From positions 1 to 58,129 of the forward strand of contig LVAE01000020.1 in NCBI GenBank assembly GCA_001603905.1: DNA of 58,129 bases. The letters run 5' to 3'. Position numbers and translations under genes: made by a program. This DNA is from Fibrobacterales bacterium Fibro_02. Its GTDB lineage: Bacteria; Fibrobacterota; Fibrobacteria; Fibrobacterales; Fibrobacteraceae. The notes under the pieces were generated by a model. That model was not told the origin of the DNA. It saw only the letters and a list, made by a program, of their open reading frames with translations, and did no database searches. The first letter of the stretch is position 1. Every line of letters starts with the position of its first letter. Shown one piece after another: positions 1-8,407 of this stretch.

Positions 1-323
1 GAACCGAAGGCCGACACCGGGTCACCTGCCCAGGCGGCTTCCATGGCTTCACGGAGGCTTTCGCCAGTAGCAAGTCCGCACGGGTTCATGTGCTTCACGA
101 TCACGACGGCATTGCCTTCGCTGAATTCGCGGGCCATTTCGAGTGCGGCGTCAGCGTCGACGATGTTGTTGTAAGAAAGTTCCTTACCCCAGAGCTGCTT
201 TGCTGTGGCGAGGCTTGCTTCGGTGCAGGTCGGGTCGCGGTAGAAAACAGCGGACTGGTGGGAGTTTTCACCGTAGCGCATCGGCTTCGGGTCAACGAAT
301 TTCAAAACGAGTTCTTCGGACAT
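1..323 (-). CDS. purH: AICAR transformylase (stand-alone PurH formyltransferase domain), partial
   Basis: Transfers a formyl group from 10-formyl-THF to AICAR, the penultimate step of IMP synthesis, in the cytoplasm. The visible 107 residues begin [23 protein letters not shown], followed by [11 protein letters not shown] and [11 protein letters not shown], which match the beginning of the transformylase half of PurH. In ordinary PurH these motifs come about 200 residues in, after the IMP cyclohydrolase domain. Here an AAAGGAAAC ribosome-binding site sits just before the ATG at 323 and ilvD ends 41 bp upstream, so there is no room for the cyclohydrolase half. The gene runs off the left edge. 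It follows ilvD on the same strand and is probably co-transcribed. The domain call is firm; the split gene is inferred from the start site. Confidence 0.87.
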   Translation of the reverse strand, partial: MSEELVLKFVDPKPMRYGENSHQSAVFYRDPTCTEASLATAKQLWGKELSYNNIVDADAALEMAREFSEGNAVVIVKHMNPCGLATGESLREAMEAAWAGDPVSAFG

Positions 324-364
324 AATGTTTCCTTTGTTGTCTAAAATTCTTGTGGGGCGGAAAA

Positions 365-2221
365 TTACTTCACACCAATGAGGGAGAGGTCACGCACGGC
401 ACCCTTGTCAGCGCTGGATGCCATGGCGGCGTATGCCTGCAGAGCCTTGGATACCACGCGGTCGCGATGTTCCGGCTGCCATGCCTTGGCGCCACGGGAT
501 TCCATTTCCTTGCGGCGGGCGTCGAGTTCGGCGTCGGTAAGTTCCACGTTGATGGTGCGGTTCGGGATGTCAATTTCGATGACGTCGCCCGTGTGCACGA
601 GGCCGATGTTACCCTTGTTGGCGGCTTCCGGAGAAGCGTGGCCGATGGAGAGACCGCTCGTACCGCCGGAGAAGCGACCGTCGGTGAGGAGGGCGCAGGA
701 CTTGCCGAGGTGACGGCTCTTGAGGTAAGAGGTCGGGTAGAGCATTTCCTGCATGCCAGGGCCACCCTTCGGGCCTTCGTAGCGGATGACGACCACGTCG
801 CCAGCCTTCACCTTGTTGCCGAGGATGCCTTCGACGGCTTCTTCCTGGCTTTCGAACACGATTGCCGGGCCGGTGAATTTCCAGATGGATTCGTCCACGC
901 CAGCAGTCTTCACGATGCAGCCGTCGATGGCGAGGTTACCGTAAAGAACAGCGAGGCCGCCGTCCTTGGTGTAGGCGTGTTCGCCGTCGCGGATAGCGCC
1001 GTTTGCGCGGTCGAGGTCGTGGTCGGGGTACATGAAGTTCTGAGAGAAGGCTTCGATGTTGTACTTGCGGCCCGGGCCAGCGAGGTAGCGCTGCTTGGCT
1101 TCGGCGCTCGGGTTACGCTTGAGGTCGTTCACTTCGAGAGCTTCGCCCATGGTGGCTGCGTGAACGGTCTTTGCATTCTTGTGGATGAGGCCCATACGGT
1201 CGAGTTCACCGAGGATGCCCATGATGCCGCCAGCGCGGTTCACGTTTTCCACGTGGATGTTGTGAACGGTCGGGGCGACCTTGCAGATGCACGGCGTGTT
1301 GCGGGAAAGGCGGTCGATGTCCTTCATGGTGAAGTCGACGCCAGCTTCCTGAGCCACAGCGAGCAAGTGGAGCACGGTGTTGGAGGAACCGCCCATGGCG
1401 ATGTCGAGGCGCATGGCGTTTTCGAAGGCGTCCTTCGTGGCGATGCTGCGCGGGAGGATGCTTTCGTCGTTCAAATCGTAATACTGGTGGCAGAGTTCCA
1501 CGATACGCTTACCGGCAGCTTCGAAGAGCTTCTTACGTTCGGCGTGCGTTGCAACGATGGTGCCGTTGCCCGGGAGGCTGAGGCCGAGGGCTTCGGTAAG
1601 GGAGTTCATGGAGTTTGCGGTGAACATGCCGGAGCAGGAACCGCAAGTCGGGCATGCGTTAGCTTCGATGGCGGCCACTTCTTCGTCGCTGATGGTGTTG
1701 TCAGCGGAATCAATCATGGCGTCGATCAAGTCGAGGGCGCGGTCCTTGCCGTCCTTCGTCGTGACGTGACCCGCTTCCATCGGGCCGCCAGAAACGAAGA
1801 TTGCCGGAATGTTGAGGCGCATGGCGGCCATGAGCATACCCGGAGTCACCTTGTCGCAGTTAGAGATGCAAACGAGGGCGTCGGCGCGGTGGGCGTTAGC
1901 CATGTATTCGGTAGAGTCTGCGATGAGGTCGCGGCTGGGCAAGCTGTAGAGCATGCCGTCGTGGCCCATGGCGATACCGTCATCCACGGCGATGGTGTTC
2001 ATTTCCTTGGCGACACCACCGGCGGCTTCGATAGCGCGTGCGACCACCTGGCCCAAGTCCTTCAGATGAACGTGTCCCGGAACAAACTGGGTGTAGCTGT
2101 TCACCACGCAAATCACCGGCTTACCAAAGTCTTCCACCTTGGTTCCCGTTGCGTGCCACAGGGCGCGTGCACCGGCCATTTCGCGGCCTTCCATAGTCTT
2201 GAGCGAACGAAGTTTCGGCAT
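365..2221 (-). CDS. ilvD: Dihydroxy-acid dehydratase
   Basis: Dehydrates 2,3-dihydroxy-isovalerate and its methylvalerate homologue to the 2-oxo acids that precede valine, leucine and isoleucine. At 618 residues it has the usual length of the E. coli-type enzyme. Iron-sulfur ligands are visible in NCDKVTPGM (Cys122) and [11 protein letters not shown] (Cys193, Cys196); the C-terminal part holds [14 protein letters not shown]. The ATG at 2221 is preceded by AGAGGA at good spacing. It is the first gene of a short minus-strand pair with the AICAR transformylase. The 72 bp between it and the divergent gene at 2294 must hold its promoter and contain a CCGTAA-N4-TTACGG palindrome (2262-2277). No T-box or attenuator is evident. 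Confidence 0.97.
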   Translation of the reverse strand: MPKLRSLKTMEGREMAGARALWHATGTKVEDFGKPVICVVNSYTQFVPGHVHLKDLGQVVARAIEAAGGVAKEMNTIAVDDGIAMGHDGMLYSLPSRDLIADSTEYMANAHRADALVCISNCDKVTPGMLMAAMRLNIPAIFVSGGPMEAGHVTTKDGKDRALDLIDAMIDSADNTISDEEVAAIEANACPTCGSCSGMFTANSMNSLTEALGLSLPGNGTIVATHAERKKLFEAAGKRIVELCHQYYDLNDESILPRSIATKDAFENAMRLDIAMGGSSNTVLHLLAVAQEAGVDFTMKDIDRLSRNTPCICKVAPTVHNIHVENVNRAGGIMGILGELDRMGLIHKNAKTVHAATMGEALEVNDLKRNPSAEAKQRYLAGPGRKYNIEAFSQNFMYPDHDLDRANGAIRDGEHAYTKDGGLAVLYGNLAIDGCIVKTAGVDESIWKFTGPAIVFESQEEAVEGILGNKVKAGDVVVIRYEGPKGGPGMQEMLYPTSYLKSRHLGKSCALLTDGRFSGGTSGLSIGHASPEAANKGNIGLVHTGDVIEIDIPNRTINVELTDAELDARRKEMESRGAKAWQPEHRDRVVSKALQAYAAMASSADKGAVRDLSLIGVK

Positions 2222-2293
2222 AATAATCCTCTTTTTGTGTCTTTAAGCTCTGCGACGCTACCCGTAAAAAATTACGGATGAAAACGCCAAATT

Positions 2294-2869
2294 TTGAATG
2301 AAAATGTAGAAAATTCTATTTTTATGCGTGCTATGTTTCATCCAATAAAACATTTCGTGACGATAACTAAGCACCGCAACGAGGTGATTCGGCTTTGCTT
2401 TAAGGCGGGAATTGGCTTTCAGGGCCTGTTCCATGATTTGTCCAAGTACAGTCCGACGGAGTTTATTCCCGGGGCGAAGTATTATTTGGGAGACCAGTCG
2501 CCAAATAACGGTGAACGCAACGACAAGGGCTACAGCCTCGCATGGATGCACCACAAGGGCCGCAACAAACACCATTTTGAATTCTGGTACGACTACGAAA
2601 TGGCGACCAAGAAGTTGGTGCCCATCGATATGCCCGACCGCTACATTAAGGAAATGTTTTGCGATCGTGTGGCTGCTTCCAAGACGTATAACAAGGCGGG
2701 GTACACGCAGGAATCTCCGCTACGGTATCTTACCAAAAGTACCGCCCATGAGAAGATGACGGAGACAACTTACAAAAAGTTGCTTTATCTCTTGAAAATG
2801 CTGGCCGAAAAGGGCGAAAAAGAAACGCTTGCATTTATGCGCCGCACGAAGGTGCTACCGACAGAGTAG
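2294..2869 (+). CDS. DUF5662-like His-rich protein of unknown function
   Basis: A 191-residue cytoplasmic protein of unknown function. It resembles the DUF5662 family by its early FHPIKHFVTITKHRNEV segment, then LFHDLSKYSPTEF and WMHHKGRNKHHFEFW. The spaced H-D and HH/HH pairs look like a metal site of the HD-phosphohydrolase kind, but this is only a pattern and no activity is known to me. There is no signal peptide or membrane segment. The start at 2294 has no good Shine-Dalgarno; Met11 at 2324 is an alternative. It is divergent from ilvD, and its 3' end faces the first palindrome cluster and the end of the methyltransferase gene. Confidence 0.7.
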   Translation: MNENVENSIFMRAMFHPIKHFVTITKHRNEVIRLCFKAGIGFQGLFHDLSKYSPTEFIPGAKYYLGDQSPNNGERNDKGYSLAWMHHKGRNKHHFEFWYDYEMATKKLVPIDMPDRYIKEMFCDRVAASKTYNKAGYTQESPLRYLTKSTAHEKMTETTYKKLLYLLKMLAEKGEKETLAFMRRTKVLPTE

Positions 2870-2883
2870 TTTTTCGCTAGGTG

Positions 2884-3164
2884 TACCTATAAACATCGGG
2901 AAAAATGAAGTTTATAGGTGCGAAAACCCTTTTTTTACTTCTGTAATTGGTTGATGTTTGGGGCATTGTACCTATAACGGTTTGTTTAAATAGGGCCTTA
3001 TAGGTAAAAATAATAAAAATGATGAAAAACGTTTACTTAGTTTGTTTGTGATTTAAGGTCGACTACCTATAAACATTCTTATTTTGAGTCTTTTATAGGT
3101 ACACTTTTATATTTGCTTGGGGGACGTACCTATAAATGATTGGCTTTAGCTTGGTTTATAGGTA
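2884..3164. repeat. Palindrome cluster A: four 37-38 bp TACCTATAA/TTATAGGTA units
   Basis: Four inverted-repeat units at 2884-2920, 2969-3006, 3064-3101 and 3127-3164 fill the gap between two convergent genes. Each has arm TACCTATAA and arm TTATAGGTA (last base G in unit 1) around an unrelated core of 19-20 bp, so total unit length is 37, 38, 38 and 38 bp. Arms extend to 10-11 bp in units 1, 3 and 4. Unit centres are about 85.5, 95 and 63 bp apart. Apart from these units the 351 bp intergenic region (2870-3220) is AT-rich and shows no ORF. A second cluster with the same geometry lies at 32100-32363. Function unknown. Confidence 0.95.
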
Positions 3165-3220
3165 AAATAGCTCTATTTAAAAATACTTTGGCGAAAAATG
3201 GTCTGCGCCTGTGAATGTCA

Positions 3221-4795
3221 CTAGATTTTTGCAATAAGCACATTCAGCGTAAGGCCGCCGTGGCTTGTGACGATGTGTTTGGCTGCAGCGTTGTTCTCCA
3301 GCGAAAGGGCGGGGTATTCGCGTAAAAGATTTGCGGTGCAGGTGTATTTGGCGCCATCGCGTGTATCGTCTTTCGGGGCAAGGATAGCGACGGTGAGAGT
3401 CTTGCCGAGTTGCCTTAATCCGCTTGCGAGCGAAGCGAGATGACGCCCAATTTTAGTATAAAGTTTCGGGGCGTCAAAGTCGAGGCGCTTGCCGTAGGGC
3501 GGGTTCAACACGAGAATGGGTGAGGTATCGCCGCAAAGGTCTGCAATTTCTTTTGAGGTGTAGCTGAAAAAGTCGCGGATTTGCGGGGTGATGGTGGGCG
3601 AATTTTCGCTCGGAGCGATGCTTGCGAGCGGGCTACATTCGATGTTGTGCTTGATGATTTCGATGGAGCGTTCCGAGATGTCGCTCGTGACAATTTTGGT
3701 GATTGTTGCCGCTGCGCCGTTATTCCGTCTAGTTAAGAAATTCCACGTCGCTTCTTTGAAAGCGGGCTGGTGCTTGAGTGCAAAGTCGCGGCAAATGCCG
3801 GGGATGAGACTGCTTGCCATGTAGGCGGCTTCGAGGCTGAATGTGCCACTGCCTGCCATCGGGTCGATAAGCGTGATGGGGACTGTGTCTTCCTGAGCCC
3901 TTCGACTTTGCTCAGGATAAACTCCGTGCGTGGCACGAAGTCGAAGGATCTCGATCGCTTCTAGAATCATGCCGGCGGCAATTGTTTCCTTGAGTGGGGC
4001 GTCGTTGACGAATCGTTCGTGACCGCGCCTGTAGAGTTCCTCTCCGGCGAGGTCTAGCCAAATGGTGCAGCGGTCATCGATGAGGGTGACGAAGAGGTTC
4101 TGCGGCGGGGTATTAGGGGCGGAGCCCCTAGGCGAGGGGGGAGCGGATGTTTCGCTCCCTTCGGCAGGCTCAGGGAACTTATTGTCTACTTTTGATTTTG
4201 CATTGTTTGGCGAAACAGGAGCGAGGGGACAACTGCATAAGGCGAGTGTTGCGACAGACCGCTTGCGGGCTGGCATAACTGAGCCGAGCAGTTGGGACTT
4301 TTGTCCCACACCTACTCCTTCTATTATTTTATACAAACGTTCGGCGATGGCGTCACTGTGGTACAGTCGGGAATGCTTGCAGGAGACGTGGATGTGGACG
4401 CCATTTTGTGCTAAATAAAGCTCCCTGGGAATTTCGGCGGCTTTTTTTTCGAGTTCGCGGAAGTTTTCGGCCTTGAAGTCGGCGAGGTGCATCAGGATGC
4501 GGTTTGCGACGCGGCTGTAGGCTACAGCTTTCCAAGCATCGGTAATTTTCGCGGTAAATTCAACTTTGCCGTCTCCGGAGGCGTGCGGGAGGGAATTCGT
4601 ATCGGAAGCCTCGGCGGAATCGTCACTTTTTAAAATGCTGCAAAGTTCGTGGACGAGCGTTTGTTCGAAACCGAGCGGGACGACCGCTTGGAATCGGTGC
4701 GGCTTGCCGATGACTTGCCGCTTGAGCCGTTTTTCAAATGCGGAACTTTTATGCTCCTTGGATTGCTGCGCTTCGCTTGCAATGACACTATCCAT
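3221..4795 (-). CDS. THUMP-domain class I SAM-dependent RNA methyltransferase (RlmL type) with in-frame repeat insertions
   Basis: Likely a 23S rRNA guanine-N2 methyltransferase of the RlmL/YpsC group. The N-terminal THUMP region begins near FQAVVPLGFEQTLV; LIDPMAGSGTFSLEAAYMA is the SAM-binding loop and VLNPPYGKRLDF is the N-P-P-Y catalytic motif. Of 524 residues, three stretches look foreign: the N-terminal SVIASEAQQSKE, a roughly 60-residue low-complexity segment with PEPAEGSE and PPSPRGSAP, and VYPEQSRRAQ just before the SAM loop. Each matches a common type of dispersed bacterial repeat read as protein. The ATG at 4795 lies at the edge of the first repeat, behind AGGGTGTGG. It is the last gene after the MBOAT gene, 27 bp away. 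Family confident; exact target site not. Confidence 0.85.
   Translation of the reverse strand: MDSVIASEAQQSKEHKSSAFEKRLKRQVIGKPHRFQAVVPLGFEQTLVHELCSILKSDDSAEASDTNSLPHASGDGKVEFTAKITDAWKAVAYSRVANRILMHLADFKAENFRELEKKAAEIPRELYLAQNGVHIHVSCKHSRLYHSDAIAERLYKIIEGVGVGQKSQLLGSVMPARKRSVATLALCSCPLAPVSPNNAKSKVDNKFPEPAEGSETSAPPSPRGSAPNTPPQNLFVTLIDDRCTIWLDLAGEELYRRGHERFVNDAPLKETIAAGMILEAIEILRLRATHGVYPEQSRRAQEDTVPITLIDPMAGSGTFSLEAAYMASSLIPGICRDFALKHQPAFKEATWNFLTRRNNGAAATITKIVTSDISERSIEIIKHNIECSPLASIAPSENSPTITPQIRDFFSYTSKEIADLCGDTSPILVLNPPYGKRLDFDAPKLYTKIGRHLASLASGLRQLGKTLTVAILAPKDDTRDGAKYTCTANLLREYPALSLENNAAAKHIVTSHGGLTLNVLIAKI
3892..3951. repeat. Dispersed repeat inside the methyltransferase gene
   Basis: A segment with inverted ends, CCTTCGAC and GTCGAAGG, plus TCCTGAG-type sequence. 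Its right end GAAGTCGAAGGATCT recurs in the intergenic repeat at 21688-21727, so the two belong to one family. Here it is translated in frame as part of the RNA methyltransferase (VYPEQSRRAQ and flank), between the THUMP and methyltransferase parts. Confidence 0.75.
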
Positions 4796-4822
4796 TCCAC
4801 ACCCTGAAATACTTCGTCTAAA

Positions 4823-6673
4823 TTAGAACTGGAAGTAGATGAACGGGCAGCTGTCTGCGCTCATGAACTGGTAAATGACGAAGATGATGAAAGCGGTTGA
4901 AATAACCATGAGCGGAACCGGCTGCGACGCAAATGCGATGCGGTAACGGCTCTTGAATTTCTTCGGGACCCAGTGGATGAGCATGCCCGCGATGAACACG
5001 AGGATGATGTTGATGTGTTCCCAGGCGATGGTGCCGAGCGTGTCCCATTTCCAGGCGGTGCCCATCTGTTGCACCATGTTCTTTGCAGTGTTCCAGGCGA
5101 CTTCGTTGGCTTCGGCGGGGTCAAGGTTCGATCCTGCGCGGAAGAAAAGTCGCGTAAACGTGATGAACACGAAAGTAAGGGTGACGTTCCAGGCGACGTA
5201 AAGTCCGTGGATGTACTTGTCGCTGAACAGGCGGAAAATCATGACGGCGTAGATGCCAGCAAAGAGGACGCCGAAATAGACGGCGGTAATCGCGAAGATG
5301 GCGGTGTGCGTCTGCTTGAAGATGACTGCGCTCGAGGCGAACAGCAGGAAGGCTGCCGAGGCGCGGAATGTCCTGCTGCGCTTGACCCAAAACTTGTTGA
5401 ACACTTGGCCGAAACCGTTGAGGCCGCCCCAGATGATAAAGTTCCAGCTTGCTCCGTGCCACCAACCGCCTACGATCTGCGTGGACATGGCGTTCATGTT
5501 GGTGGTAATGAACTTGCGGGAGTCCGGCTTGAAATAGGCGTAAAGGGCGATGTAGAGGAAGAAGAGGCCGAGGGCGACGCCGACCCATACGCTACCGGAA
5601 AGGAGAATGGCCACGAGGCTCAAGAATCCCATCCAGAAGTAGGTGCCGAGGGTTGCATTGCGGTTACCGCCCAGCGGAATGTACAGGTAGTCGCGCCACC
5701 AGCTCGAAAGGGAAATGTGCCAACGACGCCAAAATTCGGTGGGGGAGAGCGCCTTGTAGGGGCTGTTGAAGTTCTGCGGCAGGCGGAAACCCATCAGGAG
5801 GGCGACGCCGATGGCGATGTCGGTGTAGCCGGAGAAGTCGGCGTAAACTTGCAACGAGTACGCGAACAGGGCGATAAGGTTTTCAAGTCCCGTGAACAGG
5901 AGCGGCGTGTCGAAAACGCGGTCAACGAAATTGGTGGCGAGGTAGTCGCTCAAGATAATCTTCTTGGCAAGTCCGTTCAGAATCCAGAAGACGGCGATGC
6001 CAAAGGTGCGGCGGGGCAGGAAATACTTGCGGTAAAGCTGCGGAACGAACTTGTCGGCGCGAACGATCGGGCCTGCGACCAGCTGCGGGAAGAACGTGAG
6101 GTAGAAACCGAAATCGAGAATGTTCTTGACGGCCGAAATCTTGCCGCGGTAAATGTCGATACAGTAGCTGATCGCCTGGAAGGTGAAGAACGAAATACCT
6201 ACGGGCAGGATGATGGTGTCTACGAGGGAATTCGTGCCAAACAGCTTGTTGCTGGCGGCGGCGAAGAAATTGTAGACGTGGAGCTCGATACCGGTAAAGT
6301 CGTAAAGGGCGTCCAGGAAGAAGTAGGAATACTTATAGTAGCAGAGTACAAGCAGGTCAATAATAACGATGATGATCATCCAGAGCTTCTTTTTCCAATG
6401 CTCTTCGGCGCGCTCAATCCATTTGCCGATAAAGAAGTTCGCAATAACGCAGAATACCAGGATGCACACATAGCTGCCGCTCGTCTTGTAGTAGAAGAAC
6501 ATACTGGTCGCAAACAGGAAGGCGTTGCGAAGCAGGATGCGGTTCTTGACGAGGGTGAGGATCGCAAAGACAACCGCGAAGAATCCCCAGAAGTAGAACT
6601 GCGTAAATAGCAGCGGACTGTTCGGGTCAAACGAGAAAGTTCTGGTCAAATAGGGAATTAAATAGTCGAGCAT
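4823..6673 (-). CDS. MBOAT family O-acyltransferase (AlgI/DltB-like membrane protein)
   Basis: A 616-residue polytopic inner-membrane protein expected to pass acyl groups, probably acetyl, across the membrane to extracytoplasmic acceptors. The MBOAT core is clear: SPTEFWRRWHISLSSWWRDYLYIPLGGNR with His319, and GGWWHGASWNFIIWGGLNG with the conserved His406. Between these two motifs is an extra segment of about 50 residues (350-400) with a hydrophobic stretch; in AlgI-type proteins the motifs lie much closer. It directly follows two SGNH proteins (27 bp gap) in the hisS operon, the usual partnership of MBOAT with SGNH transferase or esterase subunits. The acceptor glycan cannot be named from the sequence. 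Confidence 0.92.
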   Translation of the reverse strand: MLDYLIPYLTRTFSFDPNSPLLFTQFYFWGFFAVVFAILTLVKNRILLRNAFLFATSMFFYYKTSGSYVCILVFCVIANFFIGKWIERAEEHWKKKLWMIIIVIIDLLVLCYYKYSYFFLDALYDFTGIELHVYNFFAAASNKLFGTNSLVDTIILPVGISFFTFQAISYCIDIYRGKISAVKNILDFGFYLTFFPQLVAGPIVRADKFVPQLYRKYFLPRRTFGIAVFWILNGLAKKIILSDYLATNFVDRVFDTPLLFTGLENLIALFAYSLQVYADFSGYTDIAIGVALLMGFRLPQNFNSPYKALSPTEFWRRWHISLSSWWRDYLYIPLGGNRNATLGTYFWMGFLSLVAILLSGSVWVGVALGLFFLYIALYAYFKPDSRKFITTNMNAMSTQIVGGWWHGASWNFIIWGGLNGFGQVFNKFWVKRSRTFRASAAFLLFASSAVIFKQTHTAIFAITAVYFGVLFAGIYAVMIFRLFSDKYIHGLYVAWNVTLTFVFITFTRLFFRAGSNLDPAEANEVAWNTAKNMVQQMGTAWKWDTLGTIAWEHINIILVFIAGMLIHWVPKKFKSRYRIAFASQPVPLMVISTAFIIFVIYQFMSADSCPFIYFQF

Positions 6674-6700
6674 AACGTGTCGTCTTGAGCGATGTGCGGG

Positions 6701-8407
6701 TTATTCCTTTCTCTTTTCTGCGGGCAAATTCGCGATGTGTTCCTGATAGCTGTTGATGATAGCCTTGTAGAACAGGTCGCCGAGCAGATTGTAGCCCGAA
6801 AGCTTGAAGTGAACCTTGTCAGCCTTGGCGAGGTCCGCTTTTTCCCACTTGGCCATGGAACCGAGGCCGCCCATGATACTGAACTTGTCCCAGACGCCTG
6901 CCTGGTGCTTTTCGGCGAGAGCGAAGAACGCCTTGCGGGCGATGTCTCCATTCGGGTGCTGCACATAGCGTTTCTTCTTGACCTTGCGGTACATGTCGTT
7001 GTTGGTCTCGAAGATAATCGCCACATTCGGGTTCACGTTCTTGATGCGGGCGATGAGCTTGTCGTAGTCGTCCTTGAATTGCTTGTCGTTAAAGTGCTGC
7101 ACGTTGGCGTCGTTGATGCCGATGGCAAAAATCACAAGGTCGGGCTTGTAGTAAGCGAGCTGCTTTTCGAACAGCGGGCAGACCTCTTCAAAATAGTCGT
7201 GAACCTTGGCGCCGTTGATTCCCACGCCCGTATAGGTAATGCCGGGGGCGTCGGTTTCGGTGAGGATGCCGGTAAGCGTGAATCGCGGACGGGCGTTCTG
7301 CTTTACGGAATCGGGAACGGCGACGGTGTCGGCGATGCAGTGTTCCTCGGCGATGTTTGTGGAATCAAGTTCGCCTTCGGCGTAGTTGACGGCCGGTTTC
7401 TTCGCCATGTTGGCGCAGCTGCGGGAGCCGTTAGCGGCTGCCTTGTTCTTCGCTTCTTCGCGGGCGAGGCAGGCGGTGTCAAGAACGTCACATTCTCCTT
7501 GGAACATGGAGTCGCGGGCAACGTCAGGTTGAGGAATCGCTACGTTGTTCGGAATCTTGGCGGTGGTTTCGACGGGTTCCGGAAGCTTGGTGGGGGTTGT
7601 GTCGCCATTCGCCTTTTTCAGCGAATCCTCGACGGCGCGGGCGATGGAATCCTGCAACAGCGAATCGGTGATGAACTGTGCAATGGTCGCCTGCTGCAAC
7701 GAATCCATCCAGCGGAATGCAATTTGTATGGAATCAATCGGGCGCGGGGAGGTGAACACGTAGCTCTGGCTTGCGGTGTCCAATGTGCCGTAGATATCGG
7801 TCGAGTCAACCCGAAGTACGGGAACGACATCATTGTTGTCGCTATAGCCGAACAGGCGGAACTTGGTTTCGCCCCAAAGCGGTGTCGAATTGTACTTGTC
7901 CAAAAGAATCGAAATTTCGGCGCGCGGGTCGGAGGTGCTGACTGCAATACCGAGAAGTCCGAGCGGCTTCTTGATTTCGCGTTGCACGTTCTTGTTCATG
8001 TCCCAGATGCCCTTGTAGTAGCTGGCATAGCTGGCGGGTGTGTTGGTGCGAGCGGCGGAGTAGGGAAAAACAAAACCGCGACCGGCGGATGCTCCCGGAT
8101 ATTCCTTGATAAAGTGCTCGCGGATGCGTCCGGAAATCACGTCTGCCTGCAGATGCGAACCGCCGACGTGCAAAATGCGGACTTGTCCCTTGTTTTCAAA
8201 TACGAGCGTATCGAGCTTGTTGAAGAACGGCGTGAACGAGGCGTTCCCCTTGGGGAACTGGATTACGTTCAGCGAAGAATCGATAAAGTCGTAGCGCGAC
8301 AGGTCAATGGAATATGCTCCCGGCGCGGTCGGTTGCTTTGTTTCGCCTGCGAGGGCGTTCATGGCGGCCATCGCGACGAATGTTATAAGAAGGAAAATTC
8401 GTTTCAC
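6701..8407 (-). CDS. Exported SGNH/GDSL-fold protein, second of the acylation pair
   Basis: A 568-residue periplasmic protein with an SGNH hydrolase or transferase fold. A signal peptide follows the start (KRIFLLITFVAMAAMNALA). Block I is ILHVGGSHLQAD (Ser84), the Asn block is FAIGINDANVQH, and the Asp/His block is DKVHFKLSGY (Asp530, His533). A charged, low-complexity insertion of over 100 residues lies between the first and second blocks. I chose the GTG at 8407 because GGAGGAGAG precedes it and GTGA overlaps the previous gene's stop, implying translational coupling; an ATG 30 bp upstream would spoil the signal peptide. With the next SGNH gene and the MBOAT gene it probably forms a glycan O-acylation machine. 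Confidence 0.85.
   Translation of the reverse strand: MKRIFLLITFVAMAAMNALAGETKQPTAPGAYSIDLSRYDFIDSSLNVIQFPKGNASFTPFFNKLDTLVFENKGQVRILHVGGSHLQADVISGRIREHFIKEYPGASAGRGFVFPYSAARTNTPASYASYYKGIWDMNKNVQREIKKPLGLLGIAVSTSDPRAEISILLDKYNSTPLWGETKFRLFGYSDNNDVVPVLRVDSTDIYGTLDTASQSYVFTSPRPIDSIQIAFRWMDSLQQATIAQFITDSLLQDSIARAVEDSLKKANGDTTPTKLPEPVETTAKIPNNVAIPQPDVARDSMFQGECDVLDTACLAREEAKNKAAANGSRSCANMAKKPAVNYAEGELDSTNIAEEHCIADTVAVPDSVKQNARPRFTLTGILTETDAPGITYTGVGINGAKVHDYFEEVCPLFEKQLAYYKPDLVIFAIGINDANVQHFNDKQFKDDYDKLIARIKNVNPNVAIIFETNNDMYRKVKKKRYVQHPNGDIARKAFFALAEKHQAGVWDKFSIMGGLGSMAKWEKADLAKADKVHFKLSGYNLLGDLFYKAIINSYQEHIANLPAEKRKE

Noticed and set aside
350..2281. Long plus-strand open frame opposite ilvD
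   Set aside because: It mirrors the ilvD frame, has no ribosome-binding site and encodes a Val/Ala/His-rich, motif-free product; it is a shadow of ilvD codon bias. The same applies opposite acn (15598-17922) and the MBOAT gene (4973-6610).
2884..3164. Palindrome cluster as a CRISPR array
   Set aside because: The conserved parts are inverted 9-mers, not direct repeats, gaps between units vary, and no cas gene is present. The constant 37-38 bp length belongs to the palindrome itself.
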